A stretch of 64,000 bases of DNA, taken from Acinetobacter dispersus (GTDB lineage: Bacteria > Pseudomonadota > Gammaproteobacteria > Pseudomonadales > Moraxellaceae). The notes beneath the pieces were generated by a model. That model was not told the DNA's origin and made no database searches. It saw only the letters and a program-made list of their open reading frames with translations. This document shows, piece by piece, positions 1-9,052 of the stretch (position 1 is the stretch's first letter; each line of letters begins with the position of its first letter). The stretch covers positions 2,170,001 to 2,234,000 of the forward strand of contig NZ_CP041970.1 of assembly GCF_009884975.1 (NCBI RefSeq), read 5' to 3'. The translations under genes were made by a program, and so were the position numbers.

Positions 1-60
1 AATTTACGTCAACAATTGAATGAATTGACCAAACAGATTAGTTTACGTTTATTGTCTTAA
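1..60 (+). CDS. 3' end of an unidentified protein gene
   Basis: Frame 1 is open from the window edge to a TAA at 58-60 and would encode the last 19 residues of a protein (ending ISLRLLS). Too little remains to name a family. It is treated as coding because the stop is followed directly by an intrinsic terminator pointing the same way. Confidence 0.5.
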   Translation, partial: NLRQQLNELTKQISLRLLS

Positions 61-91
61 AAAAATCTCTCGTGAAACGAGAGATTTTTTT
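61..91 (+). terminator. intrinsic terminator, probably bidirectional
   Basis: A perfect stem (AAATCTCTCG / CGAGAGATTT around a GTGAAA-type loop) is followed by a run of seven T. It lies between the upstream plus-strand gene and the convergent autotransporter gene, and its A-run on the other side lets it serve both. Confidence 0.85.
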
Positions 92-107
92 ATCCTAACT
101 GATTGAA

Positions 108-1400
108 TTACCATTGATATCCAATAGCAGCAGAACCACCAAAATCACCCTGTGTATTACCTGTACCTGCCAGCTTATAAATAACTTTATTATCTTCTGA
201 GATTCCACTCATTCCAATTGCAAATCCTTGTTGACCTTTCCAAGTCCCAGTACCAGCACTTACCATGCTATAACCAGCATTACTGGGTTGTGGTAAAGAT
301 GCTGTTGCAAGGCTTGCTGCGGTAGCTGCATAAGAGTCCTTCTTAAAAGATTGCAAATCTTCATTTAAGCGATCAACACGTAAATCCGTATAAGATTTGG
401 AATTATTTAAAACATTAATACTTGCTCTTTCCATTTCAGAACGAATCGTGGTAGCTGTCTCAGTCGTATTTTTATACGCTCGCGCTAAAGTTTCTTTATC
501 ACCATCCTGCATCGCTTTATTTACTTTAGCAGTTTCTGCTTTATTTTCATCACGCAAAGTTTTTGTAGCACTATCTGTATATGACTTGGAATTATTTAAA
601 ACAGTTGTATCTGCTTTTTCCATGTCTAAACGAATCGTTGCCGCTATCTCTGCAGTATTTTTATTTGCTAAGGCTAAAGTTTCTTTATCACCATCTCGTA
701 TTGCTTTATTTACTTTTACAAATTCCACTTTATTCTCATCACGTAAAGTTTTTGCAGTGTTATCAGTATAAGCTTTCGCATCAGCTAAATTTTTTGTTGA
801 AGCTGAGTTCAATTGTTTTAAATTAACCGCCTGATTATCTTCTGTAGCATCAGCCAAAGAAGAGATATTCGTTCCTTGTAAATCTATATTTTTTGCATTT
901 AAACGTCCCGTTACTTCTAATGACTGAGTTCTCTGATTTTCACTGTTTAAGAACTTCACATAGATGTCATTACTAACAATGTTCCCTGAAACATTTCCTC
1001 TTATTGTGCCGTTAACTTCCAAATTTTTTGTAATAATTTTTTCACCGACAACTAAATCATCACTTATATGACTATAGCCTTTTAGATATAAATTAGCCTT
1101 GCCAGTGTTCTGCTCTGAAATTTCTAACAGTGTGTTGTTATTGTTATCCGTCATACGTATATTATCAGCATTCAATTCTGTTGCCTTTAATTCTCCCATA
1201 ACGGTAGATGTGCCATAAATATAGCTCTCTCCTCGCATGTAGAAATAAGCATCTTCTGCAGCCCCCGCTGAAATTGAAGCTACCACTGCACCATACGGAC
1301 TCTTAACTTGAAGATTCTCAGTTACAACATCTTCGGCATGAATATGTGTATTTAAAAATGAGATTATCGACAGAGTTAATATTTGATGTTTTAGTTTCAT
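108..1400 (-). CDS. small trimeric autotransporter adhesin (YadA-like)
   Basis: The protein is about 430 residues from the ATG at 1400. I prefer this start because it gives a clean signal peptide (MKLKHQILTLSIISFLNTHIHA), whereas a start at 1439 would place a charged 13-residue stretch ahead of it. After the signal come about 160 residues of head-like sequence with repeated short beta-type segments. A YadA-type neck motif (DNQAVNLKQLN) follows near residues 188-198. Two consecutive 63-residue stalk repeats (about 208-270 and 271-333) are rich in Lys, Glu and Ala, as expected of a trimeric coiled coil. The last 70 or so residues match the YadA membrane anchor (AATAASLATASLPQP, then alternating strands ending GYQW with a terminal aromatic). 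Known family role: homotrimeric surface adhesins. The ligand is unknown. At this size it is very short for the family. Confidence 0.85.
   Translation of the reverse strand: MKLKHQILTLSIISFLNTHIHAEDVVTENLQVKSPYGAVVASISAGAAEDAYFYMRGESYIYGTSTVMGELKATELNADNIRMTDNNNNTLLEISEQNTGKANLYLKGYSHISDDLVVGEKIITKNLEVNGTIRGNVSGNIVSNDIYVKFLNSENQRTQSLEVTGRLNAKNIDLQGTNISSLADATEDNQAVNLKQLNSASTKNLADAKAYTDNTAKTLRDENKVEFVKVNKAIRDGDKETLALANKNTAEIAATIRLDMEKADTTVLNNSKSYTDSATKTLRDENKAETAKVNKAMQDGDKETLARAYKNTTETATTIRSEMERASINVLNNSKSYTDLRVDRLNEDLQSFKKDSYAATAASLATASLPQPSNAGYSMVSAGTGTWKGQQGFAIGMSGISEDNKVIYKLAGTGNTQGDFGGSAAIGYQW
402..779 (-). repeat. two tandem 189-bp in-gene repeats encoding the stalk
   Basis: Codons for residues 208-333 of the autotransporter consist of two 63-residue units. 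They share the order AYTD/SYTD - KTLRDENK - KVNKA - DGDKETLA - KNT - TIR - ME - VLNN, and the DNA of the two units (402-590 and 591-779) is clearly related. This is a tandem duplication that lengthens the coiled coil; it is a candidate for copy-number change between strains. Confidence 0.8.
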
Positions 1401-1582
1401 TATATATTTCTTTCTTAAAGTAATTTTTTTCAGATGCATAAAATACTTCTATTCTATCTGCCATGCAAATAAAATATAAATCGTCATTTACTCTAAAAAG
1501 TTATTTAATTAATATCAAACTAAGATAAATAATTTTTACTTATAAATTAAAATTAATTATTAAATCCAACTAAAAAATAGCC

Positions 1583-2866
1583 CTACTGTCTCGGTTTACG
1601 CTCATGTTCAAACACATCTTGTAGATGTTGTTGCAGCCATTCAAAGTAATCTGGATTTTCCGCTTTTGCCGCTTCTCTGAGTAAAATTGAGGTTGGGTGC
1701 ATTAGCTTTTGGGTTAAACGATGTGCAAACTCTTGCAGTACCTGTTCAGCTGAATTTCCATGTTGCAAAGACTCTAGCGCATGTGACAACTCTTTTTGGC
1801 TTACTTCTTCACTATGCTGGCGATACGCTTGAATTGTACCACTCGCCTCTTTTACTTTTTGCTGAGTCATCAATTGAGTTGCCAATTGATTGACCATGAT
1901 TTCAGCTTCAACAGCAGCTTGACGACGTTGTGCTAAATTTTCATCAATTACGCTTTGCAAATCATCAACGCCATACAAATAGACGTTATCTAACGATTCA
2001 ACTTTGGGATCAATATCACGTGGAACCGCTAAATCGACCAATAGCATTTGTTGGTAACGGCGTTTTTTTAAAGCAACTTTAACGTCAGCATATCCAATCA
2101 CTTGATGCAAACTACCTGTACAACTTGAGATAACATCTGCTCTATGCAAATTTTGTGCAAGTTCTGCAAAAGGAATGATTTCCACATCGACTTGATGGGC
2201 AATTTCTTGTGCCAGAATATCTGCACGTTCACGACTACGGTTACAAATCAATATCTTCGCCACACCCATTTCTGCTAGATGTTTAGCGACAAGACTATTC
2301 ATCTCACCGGCTGCAACCACCATAACGGTTAATTTTTCAGGACGACTAAATACTTGCGATGCCAGCTGAGCAACCGCATAACCCATTGAAACTGCATGAC
2401 TTCCAACAGATGTCTCTGAACGAACCCGTTTTGCAGCATAAAATGCATATTCAAAAACACTATTTAATTCAGGCGAAACAGTTTCTGCATCTTTAGACAG
2501 CGCTAATGCACTTTTAACTTGCCCTAAAATTTGTGGCTCACCCAACATCAACGAGTCTAAACCACTGGCAACACGCATTAAATGTGTAACAGCTTGAGCA
2601 TTCTCGTAACGATAAACATGATGAATTAACTGTTTTACATCAATATTATTCACTTGGGCCAACCAATTCAGAACACTATCCGCATCCTCTGTCATGGCAT
2701 ACACTTCGGTGCGATTGCAGGTTGATACAACCACCAAATCATTCAGTGATGAACCTTGGTTTTGTTCAAGCAATAGCGCAGCTAACCGCTCTGCATTGAA
2801 AGCGATTTGTTCACGAAGTTCAACAGAAGCTGTTTGATGGTTGACACCCAATGCAAAGAAAGACAT
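1583..2866 (-). CDS. hemA: glutamyl-tRNA reductase
   Basis: HemA reduces the glutamate on tRNA-Glu to glutamate-1-semialdehyde with NADPH, the first committed step of the C5 pathway to tetrapyrroles. It is 427 residues, usual for the family. The N-terminal catalytic domain opens with [10 protein letters not shown] and carries the nucleophilic Cys50 in STCNRTEVY. The motif [17 protein letters not shown] follows, then a Rossmann domain with [10 protein letters not shown], in which the usual first Gly of GAGEM is Ala. A C-terminal helical dimerisation domain completes it. It is transcribed divergently from the TPR-protein gene, separated by 79 bp, which must hold both promoters. The same neighbourhood (hemA, TPR, lolB, ispE, prs) is known from Pseudomonas. 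Confidence 0.97.
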   Translation of the reverse strand: MSFFALGVNHQTASVELREQIAFNAERLAALLLEQNQGSSLNDLVVVSTCNRTEVYAMTEDADSVLNWLAQVNNIDVKQLIHHVYRYENAQAVTHLMRVASGLDSLMLGEPQILGQVKSALALSKDAETVSPELNSVFEYAFYAAKRVRSETSVGSHAVSMGYAVAQLASQVFSRPEKLTVMVVAAGEMNSLVAKHLAEMGVAKILICNRSRERADILAQEIAHQVDVEIIPFAELAQNLHRADVISSCTGSLHQVIGYADVKVALKKRRYQQMLLVDLAVPRDIDPKVESLDNVYLYGVDDLQSVIDENLAQRRQAAVEAEIMVNQLATQLMTQQKVKEASGTIQAYRQHSEEVSQKELSHALESLQHGNSAEQVLQEFAHRLTQKLMHPTSILLREAAKAENPDYFEWLQQHLQDVFEHERKPRQ

Positions 2867-2945
2867 ATCAGATCATCATTTCGCTAAATTTATGTTATTG
2901 TGCAACATCGGTGTCATAAAAAGCATTACTTTGGATCAATAAAAA

Positions 2946-4664
2946 TTGCGTCAGCTATATCGCCGTACCCTTTTTAGCGGCAAGACGATTAGACGGTATT
3001 CTACCACAATCTTGTTGTTAGGTAGCATGAGCTCTTATGTCTCTGCACAAGCAATACACGACATGTATGCAGATAACAGCTTTGAACATGCGCTTCAACA
3101 AAGCATGATTGCCGAATTTTCTCTTGCTTATGATGATATTGCAACCGCGCTACACAACTATACTGTACTTGCGATTCGAAGCAACTCAACCACAATTAAG
3201 CAACGCGCGTTAGATATCGCTTTAGAATATAATGACTTACAGTCAGCTTTAGACATTGCAACACATTGGGTTGAACAAGAACCAAAAGATGTTCCAGCTT
3301 TATTTTATTTGTCACATATTGCATTAAAAACACATGAGTATGAACTCGCAGCAAAGACTCTAGATAAAATTTTAAATATCGACCCGACTGCTGATCTTGA
3401 AGAGATTTTAGCGGGGATTGCACCTGAACAAGCACAAGATCGTGAGATTCTGCTCAATGCACTTCGAGCAAGCGCAGAAAGAAACAACCCTTCCATTTTG
3501 GCTCTCATTGCGGGTTTAGAAGCACAAGATGGCTTGTACGAACAAGCACTGAATAATATTAATCGCGCATTACGCAAACGCTCTAAATCGACCAGCTTTA
3601 TTTTAATGAAAGCTAACTTATTGATGGCTTTACGTGATGATGAAGAAACGAAAAATTGGTTTGAAAAAGCCAGCCGAAAAAATAAAAATAATATTGATAT
3701 TCGAATGGCTGAAGCACGTTATTACATTCAAATCAATCAGCAACAAGAAGCTTTGGATAAACTTGAAAGCATCATTAAAGATCACCCTAAAGCTGAAGAA
3801 GCCCTTTTTATCGCAGGCTTAACCAGTATCGATTTAAAGCAGTATGAAAAAGCTGAGCAATATCTAGTCGAATTACGCTCATCTGCGAAATATCAAAATG
3901 AAGCTTATTATTACCTTGCGATCAATGCACAACGTAAACAACATTATGAAACTGCAAAAGCCTACTATCGCTTGGTTGACGGTAGTTTATATATCGTTTC
4001 ACGTCGCAATATGATCGCAATTTTTGAAAAACAGGGACAACTCAATGATGCACTGCGCTTTTTAACGCAAGAACGAGTCAACTATCCACAGCATGCCAGT
4101 TTCTTATATCAAGCGCAGGCCGATATTTTAAAGAAAATGGACAATAAAAAAGCAGCTTTGGCCTTATTGGATGAAGCGATTAAGAGCCTTCCTGATGATC
4201 CCGAATTGATTTATGCCGAAGTATTATTACTTGACCCATATACCGATCGAGATAAATTAGACAAAACTTTAAAACAGCTCTTAACGATTGAACCAAATAG
4301 TCCGACCTATCTAAATGCTTATGCCTACACATTGGCACTGCAAAACCGTCGTCTCAAAGAGGCACGAAAATACGCAGAATTGGCACTGGATTTCGCGCCT
4401 GAACAGGCCTCTATCCTCGACACATTAGGTTATATCGCCTTCTTGCAAAATGATTTTGATACCGCATCCAAAGTCCTAGGCCAAGCGTATTCACTAAGTG
4501 AGAATGTCAATATTGGTATTCGTTATGCCAAAGCCCTATATATGCAAGGCGCACTCACGCAATTTAGCGAGGTGTTACAGCAATTGAAACAAAAACATGC
4601 CAATGCCCCACAATTACAACAACTTGATAGCTTAATCTTACCCATCACCGTAAAAAAGAGTTAA
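2946..4664 (+). CDS. exported tetratricopeptide-repeat protein
   Basis: A 572-residue protein of degenerate TPR units running almost to the end, for example A-LFYLSHIAL-EYELA, A-LF-AGLTSIDLKQYEKAEQYL, and A-ILDTLGYIAFLQNDFDTASK near the C-terminus. The start chosen is TTG at 2946, preceded by GGAT. It gives a basic n-region, a hydrophobic segment (STTILLLGSMSSYVSAQA) and a likely signal-peptidase site, so the protein should be exported. Four bases separate its stop from lolB, so the two are probably cotranscribed. A TPR protein at this position is also found in Pseudomonas. Function unknown; the link to lolB suggests an envelope role, which is inference. Confidence 0.85.
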   Translation: MRQLYRRTLFSGKTIRRYSTTILLLGSMSSYVSAQAIHDMYADNSFEHALQQSMIAEFSLAYDDIATALHNYTVLAIRSNSTTIKQRALDIALEYNDLQSALDIATHWVEQEPKDVPALFYLSHIALKTHEYELAAKTLDKILNIDPTADLEEILAGIAPEQAQDREILLNALRASAERNNPSILALIAGLEAQDGLYEQALNNINRALRKRSKSTSFILMKANLLMALRDDEETKNWFEKASRKNKNNIDIRMAEARYYIQINQQQEALDKLESIIKDHPKAEEALFIAGLTSIDLKQYEKAEQYLVELRSSAKYQNEAYYYLAINAQRKQHYETAKAYYRLVDGSLYIVSRRNMIAIFEKQGQLNDALRFLTQERVNYPQHASFLYQAQADILKKMDNKKAALALLDEAIKSLPDDPELIYAEVLLLDPYTDRDKLDKTLKQLLTIEPNSPTYLNAYAYTLALQNRRLKEARKYAELALDFAPEQASILDTLGYIAFLQNDFDTASKVLGQAYSLSENVNIGIRYAKALYMQGALTQFSEVLQQLKQKHANAPQLQQLDSLILPITVKKS

Positions 4665-4668
4665 ATCC

Positions 4669-5250
4669 ATGCGCTTGTTTTCAAAATTGTGCATCACTGT
4701 ATGTAGTAGTAGCGTTCTATTTTTGACAGGCTGCCAACACTTAAGCCAACCAAATAAAGTAATTGCATCACCACAAATTCAAGATGAAAATAATTTTAGC
4801 TTACAAGGCAAAATTGGTGTCCGTACACCACAACAATCAGGCAGTGCTTTTTTTACATGGGTACAGCAACAAGAGCAATTCGATATTGAACTCACAGGAA
4901 TTTTAGGTGTAGGCAAGACCCAAATTGAAGGCAAACCAGGTGAAGTGACGTTAAACAGTGCCAAAACCGGTCTAATTACAGCTGCTACACCTGAAGAATT
5001 ACTAGAGAAAGCCACAGGTTGGCAAGCGCCGATTATGCATCTCGCTTATTGGGTACAAGCCAAACCAGCGACCTCAAATGCACAAGTGAATAAAGATGAA
5101 AATAATCGTCTAAAGCAATTGGTTGAAGATGGTTGGACGGTTGATTTTAGTTATAACGATGGTCAAACCCTTCCCAATAAGCTTTTGTTGAAGCAAGCAC
5201 TTGCCGATGACAAAGAAAATCGTATTACAATGGTGATTCAAAACCGATAA
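4669..5250 (+). CDS. lolB: outer-membrane lipoprotein receptor LolB
   Basis: LolB accepts lipoproteins from periplasmic LolA and inserts them into the inner leaflet of the outer membrane. The 193-residue product begins with a lipoprotein signal (VLFLTGC, lipobox Cys22), so LolB is itself a lipoprotein. The mature part contains the family features FSLQGKIGVRTP, then a Trp-bearing hydrophobic segment (AFFTWVQQ), and a late region IMHLAYWVQAKPA. It starts four bases after the TPR gene and 14 bases before ispE, the classical hemA-lolB-ispE context. Confidence 0.93.
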   Translation: MRLFSKLCITVCSSSVLFLTGCQHLSQPNKVIASPQIQDENNFSLQGKIGVRTPQQSGSAFFTWVQQQEQFDIELTGILGVGKTQIEGKPGEVTLNSAKTGLITAATPEELLEKATGWQAPIMHLAYWVQAKPATSNAQVNKDENNRLKQLVEDGWTVDFSYNDGQTLPNKLLLKQALADDKENRITMVIQNR

Positions 5251-5264
5251 TTTAGATTGTTTTT

Positions 5265-6098
5265 ATGATTAGAGTGCCTTCCCCTGCTAAATTGAACTTG
5301 TTTTTGCATATCACAGGTCGTCGTGAAAATGGTTATCATGAATTACAGACTATTTTTCAACTGATTGATCTATATGACTGGATGAATTTTGAACAAAATC
5401 CAGAACAAATCATTCAAATTAAAGGTCTAAGCGAAGTTAAACTTGAACATAATTTAATCTATCGTGCAGCACAATTATTACGCCCGCATGCAAAACAACC
5501 ATGTGGGCTAAATATCAGCATTGAAAAAAATATTCCAATGGGTGCTGGTCTCGGTGGTGGTTCATCCAATGCAGCAACCACACTGATTGTACTGAATCAG
5601 CTTTGGCAATGCGGCTTAAATGAACAGCAATTAGCCGATTATGGCGTACAGCTTGGGGCGGATGTTCCGATCTTTGTTTTAGGTCGTAATGCATGGGCAG
5701 AAGGGATCGGTGAACATTTATCATTCATAGACTTAGCTCAAAAAAAATTCATAATTTTAAAACCTGACTGTTTTATCAGCACTCAACAGCTTTTTTCGCA
5801 AAAAACATTGACAAGAGATTCTAAGATCACTACATTTTGCGCCTATCAGTTAGAACCTTCTAATTTTGGAAATAACTTTGAACCTCTGGCTCGACAGTTA
5901 TACCCTGAAGTAGAAGAAGCAATGCAATATTTAGATCAGTTTGGTCTAGCAAAGCTTACAGGTACAGGTGCTTGTGTTTTTATTGAAGTAACCGATGAAA
6001 TGAACGTAGAGCAAATTTTGCAAAACTCACCTTGTAAATCTTACTTGGTTAACAGTTTAGCAGAATCACCTTTAAGACATTTTTCAGTTACATGTTAG
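5265..6098 (+). CDS. ispE: 4-diphosphocytidyl-2-C-methyl-D-erythritol kinase
   Basis: IspE phosphorylates CDP-methylerythritol in the MEP isoprenoid pathway. It is a 277-residue GHMP kinase: N-terminal substrate motif PSPAKLNLFLHITGRRENGYHEL, given here in two parts as PSPAKLNLF and GRRENGYHEL; ATP-binding glycine loop PMGAGLGGGSSNAATTL; C-terminal motif LTGTGACVF. The last codon and stop (TGT TAG) run directly into the first tRNA-Gln: the A of the stop codon is also the first base of the mature tRNA. Transcripts of ispE therefore probably carry the tRNAs. Confidence 0.96.
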   Translation: MIRVPSPAKLNLFLHITGRRENGYHELQTIFQLIDLYDWMNFEQNPEQIIQIKGLSEVKLEHNLIYRAAQLLRPHAKQPCGLNISIEKNIPMGAGLGGGSSNAATTLIVLNQLWQCGLNEQQLADYGVQLGADVPIFVLGRNAWAEGIGEHLSFIDLAQKKFIILKPDCFISTQQLFSQKTLTRDSKITTFCAYQLEPSNFGNNFEPLARQLYPEVEEAMQYLDQFGLAKLTGTGACVFIEVTDEMNVEQILQNSPCKSYLVNSLAESPLRHFSVTC

Positions 6099-6171
6099 GG
6101 GCGTCGCCAAGTGGTAAGGCACCGGGTTTTGATCTCGGCATCCGTTGGTTCGAATCCAGCCGCCCCTGCCA
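6097..6171 (+). tRNA. tRNA-Gln (UUG), copy 1
   Basis: 75 bases fold as a tRNA. The acceptor stem AGGGGCG pairs with CGCCCCT, followed by discriminator G and encoded CCA. The anticodon stem CCGGG/CTCGG holds loop TTTTGAT with anticodon TTG, and the T arm contains GGTTCGAATCC. It overlaps the ispE stop codon by two bases. Confidence 0.97.
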
Positions 6172-6200
6172 ATTTTCATCTGTAGATATATGTAATATTT

Positions 6201-6275
6201 AGGGGCGTCGCCAAGTGGTAAGGCACCGGGTTTTGATCTCGGCATCCGTTGGTTCGAATCCAGCCGCCCCTGCCA
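6201..6275 (+). tRNA. tRNA-Gln (UUG), copy 2
   Basis: Identical over all 75 bases to copy 1, with anticodon TTG and encoded CCA. A 29-base spacer separates the two, short enough for one precursor cut by RNases P and E. Confidence 0.97.
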
Positions 6276-6293
6276 TTACATATCATCAAATTT

Positions 6294-6368
6294 AGGGGCG
6301 TCGCCAAGTGGTAAGGCACCGGGTTTTGATCTCGGCATCCGTTGGTTCGAATCCAGCCGCCCCTGCCA
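6294..6368 (+). tRNA. tRNA-Gln (UUG), copy 3
   Basis: Identical to copies 1 and 2, anticodon TTG, encoded CCA; the spacer to copy 2 is only 18 bases, so it must share their precursor. Confidence 0.97.
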
Positions 6369-6413
6369 TATATTAAGACAGACTTGTTTTATATTGATAT
6401 TTGATCAAATATA

Positions 6414-6442
6414 TTGACATTATCATCTAAAACCTTTAAAGT
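6414..6442 (+). promoter_or_regulatory. sigma-70 promoter for tRNA-Gln copy 4 and prs
   Basis: The 85-base spacer between copies 3 and 4 contains a perfect -35 TTGACA (6414-6419), 17 bases, then TAAAGT (6437-6442) as -10. The following TCTGCCGC is G+C-rich, like the discriminators of stringently controlled stable-RNA promoters. The expected start lies just ahead of the tRNA at 6454. Transcription mapping would confirm it. Confidence 0.55.
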
Positions 6443-6453
6443 TCTGCCGCATT

Positions 6454-6528
6454 AGGGGCGTCGCCAAGTGGTAAGGCACCGGGTTTTGATCTCGGCATCC
6501 GTTGGTTCGAATCCAGCCGCCCCTGCCA
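6454..6528 (+). tRNA. tRNA-Gln (UUG), copy 4
   Basis: Fourth identical 75-base copy, anticodon TTG, encoded CCA. It is set apart from copies 1-3 by a longer spacer with its own likely promoter, and lies 37 bases before prs. Confidence 0.97.
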
Positions 6529-6565
6529 TCCAAATTCATTATAAGCCAACCGCCAAGGGTGCTTC

Positions 6566-7519
6566 ATGCCCAATCTTGTCGTTTTTAGTGGAAGTGCTCA
6601 TCCACATTTCGCTCAAAAAGTCGTAAGCCATTTACATATTCCTTTAGGTGCTGCTTCTGTAAGCAAGTTCTCTGATGGTGAAATTTCAGTTGAAATTACT
6701 GAGAATGTTCGTGGTAAAGACGTTTTTATCGTCCAGTCTACCTGTGCGCCGACCAATGATAACCTAATGGAAATCTTGGTTATGGCTGATGCTTTGCGTC
6801 GTGCAAGTGCTGGTCGTATCACTGCTGTTATTCCTTATTTCGGTTATGCACGCCAAGATCGTCGTCCACGTTCTGCTCGTGTACCAATTACAGCGAAAGT
6901 TGTTGCAGATATGCTCACAACCGTTGGAATTGACCGTGTTGTAATGATTGACTTACACGCAGACCAAATTCAAGGTTTCTTCGATATTCCTGTTGACAAC
7001 ATTTACGGAACGCCAGCGTTACTTGCTGACTTGCGTCAACAACAACATCATAACCTCGTGGTGGTTTCACCTGACGTAGGTGGTGTTGTTCGTGCCCGTG
7101 CTGTTGCTAAACAAATGGGTGATATCGACTTAGCTATCATCGATAAACGTCGCCAAAAAGCAAATGAATCACAAGTGATGCATTTGATTGGTGATGTAAA
7201 TGATCGTGACTGTGTCATTGTCGATGACATGGTTGATACGGCAGGTACGCTTTGCAAAGCGGCCGATGCACTAAAACAATTTGGTGCTCGTCGTGTTGTT
7301 GCTTATGCAACTCACCCTGTTTTATCTGGCAAAGCCATTGAAAACCTTCGTAACTCTGTGATTGATGAACTTGTTGTTACCGACACGATTCCTCTTTCAG
7401 ATGAAGCATTGAGCTTAGGCAAAATTCGCCAAGTTTCTGTTGCTAGCATGGTTGCTGAAACAATTCGTCGTATCAATAACGAAGAATCTATTAGCGCAAT
7501 GTTCGATAGTTATCTATAA
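6566..7519 (+). CDS. prs: ribose-phosphate pyrophosphokinase
   Basis: Prs makes PRPP from ribose-5-phosphate and ATP for nucleotide, histidine and tryptophan synthesis. It is 317 residues, normal length. Visible motifs are [10 protein letters not shown] at the N-terminus, the flexible loop [11 protein letters not shown], the divalent-metal histidine in [13 protein letters not shown], and the PRPP loop [13 protein letters not shown]. An AAGGGTG ribosome site precedes the ATG. It follows the tRNA-Gln array and precedes rplY and pth, a widely conserved order. Confidence 0.97.
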   Translation: MPNLVVFSGSAHPHFAQKVVSHLHIPLGAASVSKFSDGEISVEITENVRGKDVFIVQSTCAPTNDNLMEILVMADALRRASAGRITAVIPYFGYARQDRRPRSARVPITAKVVADMLTTVGIDRVVMIDLHADQIQGFFDIPVDNIYGTPALLADLRQQQHHNLVVVSPDVGGVVRARAVAKQMGDIDLAIIDKRRQKANESQVMHLIGDVNDRDCVIVDDMVDTAGTLCKAADALKQFGARRVVAYATHPVLSGKAIENLRNSVIDELVVTDTIPLSDEALSLGKIRQVSVASMVAETIRRINNEESISAMFDSYL

Positions 7520-7538
7520 TAGCCCAGCTTTTTTTCTT

Positions 7539-7563
7539 AAACCCTAGCTCGCTAAGGTTTTTC
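7539..7563 (+). terminator. weak terminator-like hairpin after prs
   Basis: AAACC and GGTTT flank an imperfect inner stem (TAG/CTA with one C-A mismatch) and lead into a T-run. It sits 20 bases after the prs stop and could attenuate read-through into rplY. Imperfect, so moderate confidence. Confidence 0.45.
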
Positions 7564-7616
7564 TATCACTAAACTGGTCGCAAGTTTAGTTACTCAAACT
7601 CAATGAGGATATGCCC

Positions 7617-7913
7617 ATGGCAAACTTCGTATTAAACGCTCAAGCACGTGAAGTAGCACAACAAGGGAAAGGTTCGAGCCGCCGCCTTCGTCACGCTGCT
7701 CAAATCCCAGCAATCATCTACGGTGGTAGCGCTGAGCCTGTAGCAGTTACTTTAGAGCTTCGTGAAATTGTTAAAGCTTTAGAAAACAACGCTTTCTTCG
7801 AAGAAGTTATCGAAATCAAAATCGGTGATAAAGTTGAAAACGTTAAAATCCAAGCGTTACAACGTCACCCTGCTAAAAACACGCCTATGCACGCTGACTT
7901 CAAACGCGCATAA
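7617..7913 (+). CDS. rplY: 50S ribosomal protein L25 (short form)
   Basis: A 98-residue protein starting [12 protein letters not shown] chose the ATG at 7617 because GAGG at 7605-7608 is eight bases away; the in-frame ATG at 7611 is only two bases from it. L25 binds 5S rRNA. Family motifs [21 protein letters not shown] and [12 protein letters not shown] are present, quoted here as GKGSSRRLR and [11 protein letters not shown]. The C-terminal extension of the Ctc-type proteins is absent, as in E. coli RplY. It lies between prs and pth. Confidence 0.93.
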   Translation: MANFVLNAQAREVAQQGKGSSRRLRHAAQIPAIIYGGSAEPVAVTLELREIVKALENNAFFEEVIEIKIGDKVENVKIQALQRHPAKNTPMHADFKRA

Positions 7914-7932
7914 GTGTTAAAGGCGTAAATTA

Positions 7933-8514
7933 GTGTCAAATATTTCGCTAATTGTTGGTTTGGGCAACCCTGGAAAGGAATATGCCCAAACCCGCCATAA
8001 TGCAGGTTTCTGGTTCGTTGAACAGCTTGCAGATCGTTATGGCATTTCTTTAAAAGCTGATCCTAAATTTCATGGATACAGTGGTCGTGGCCAAATTGAA
8101 GGTCATGATGTACGTTTATTACTCCCTACCACTTTTATGAACCGTTCTGGTCAAAGTGTTGTTCCTTTCTCTAAATTTTATCAAGTTGCACCAGAATCAA
8201 TCCTGATTGCGCATGATGAACTGGATATGGATCCTGGTGTTATTCGTTTGAAAACAGGTGGCGGACATGGTGGACACAATGGTCTTCGTGATATCGTTCC
8301 TCATATCGGCGCTAACTTCCACCGTTTAAGAATTGGAATTGGGCATCCAGGCGCTAAAGAACGCGTTTCTGGTCATGTGCTTGGCAAAGCGCCTAGCAGT
8401 GAACAAGCTTTAATGGACGCCGCAATTGATCATGCCTTAGCTAAAGTGAAAATGCTTGTTGATGGACAAGTTTCACAAGCCATGAATCAAATTAACGCTT
8501 ACAAACCCGCATAA
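7933..8514 (+). CDS. pth: peptidyl-tRNA hydrolase
   Basis: Pth cleaves peptidyl-tRNAs that drop off ribosomes. It is 193 residues from a GTG start at 7933 with AAAGGCG just upstream. Motifs: LIVGLGNPGKEYAQTRHNAGF with the catalytic His in TRHNAG, LLLPTTFMNRSG, AHDELDMDPG, and GGGHGGHNGLRD. It follows rplY by 19 bases and is probably cotranscribed with it. Confidence 0.96.
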   Translation: MSNISLIVGLGNPGKEYAQTRHNAGFWFVEQLADRYGISLKADPKFHGYSGRGQIEGHDVRLLLPTTFMNRSGQSVVPFSKFYQVAPESILIAHDELDMDPGVIRLKTGGGHGGHNGLRDIVPHIGANFHRLRIGIGHPGAKERVSGHVLGKAPSSEQALMDAAIDHALAKVKMLVDGQVSQAMNQINAYKPA

Positions 8515-8547
8515 ACTGAATTGTTGATCAATCACACTTGCCATATT

Positions 8548-8568
8548 GCATTTTTAAGCGCAAAATGC
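8548..8568 (+). other. 7-bp hairpin between pth and panD
   Basis: GCATTTT, a seven-base loop and AAAATGC form a perfect inverted repeat in the 139-base pth-panD gap. No T-run follows, so it is not a classical terminator. It might be an mRNA end structure or an operator; function unknown. Confidence 0.4.
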
Positions 8569-8653
8569 GCATCGAACCGCCTGTAGCCCGCGGAAAACGT
8601 GACAAGTCAACCATAAGATATTCATCTTAGGTCTTACTCAGGAGACGCTAGCC

Positions 8654-9034
8654 ATGCTATCTCGTTTATTAAAATGTAAAATTCACCGTGCAGTTGTGAC
8701 TCATGCAGAGCTTCATTATGAAGGTTCTTGTGCAATTGATGGCGTATTAATGGACTTAGCAGGGATTCGTGAATACGAAGAAATCCACGTATGGAACGTA
8801 ACTAACGGCAAACGCTTCACAACTTATGCAATTCGTGGTGAAGATGACTCAGGCATTATCTCAGTCAATGGTGGCGCTGCACATCAAGCTGATGTTGGTG
8901 ATTTAGTGATTATTGCGACCTTCGGTGACTTTACTGAAGTAGAAGCGAATCTTCACAAACCACGCCTCGTTTACGCAAATCCAGACAATACCGTGAATCA
9001 CACAGCCAACTGTATTCCTGTGCAAATTGCATAA
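8654..9034 (+). CDS. panD: aspartate 1-decarboxylase (pyruvoyl enzyme precursor)
   Basis: PanD makes beta-alanine for pantothenate and coenzyme A. The 126-residue proenzyme self-cleaves between Gly24 and Ser25 (YEGSCAID), and Ser25 becomes the pyruvoyl group. Lys9 (LLKCKIHRA) and Tyr58 region ([10 protein letters not shown]) fit the family. A strong AGGAG lies ahead of the ATG. No other pantothenate gene is adjacent. It is closed by an intrinsic terminator. Confidence 0.96.
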   Translation: MLSRLLKCKIHRAVVTHAELHYEGSCAIDGVLMDLAGIREYEEIHVWNVTNGKRFTTYAIRGEDDSGIISVNGGAAHQADVGDLVIIATFGDFTEVEANLHKPRLVYANPDNTVNHTANCIPVQIA

Positions 9035-9052
9035 GCAATAAAACAGATTCCG

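Noticed and set aside
397..771. Plus-strand open frame opposite the autotransporter gene
   Set aside because: It repeats with the same 189-bp period as the stalk codons on the other strand and has no ribosome site or family features; it is a shadow.
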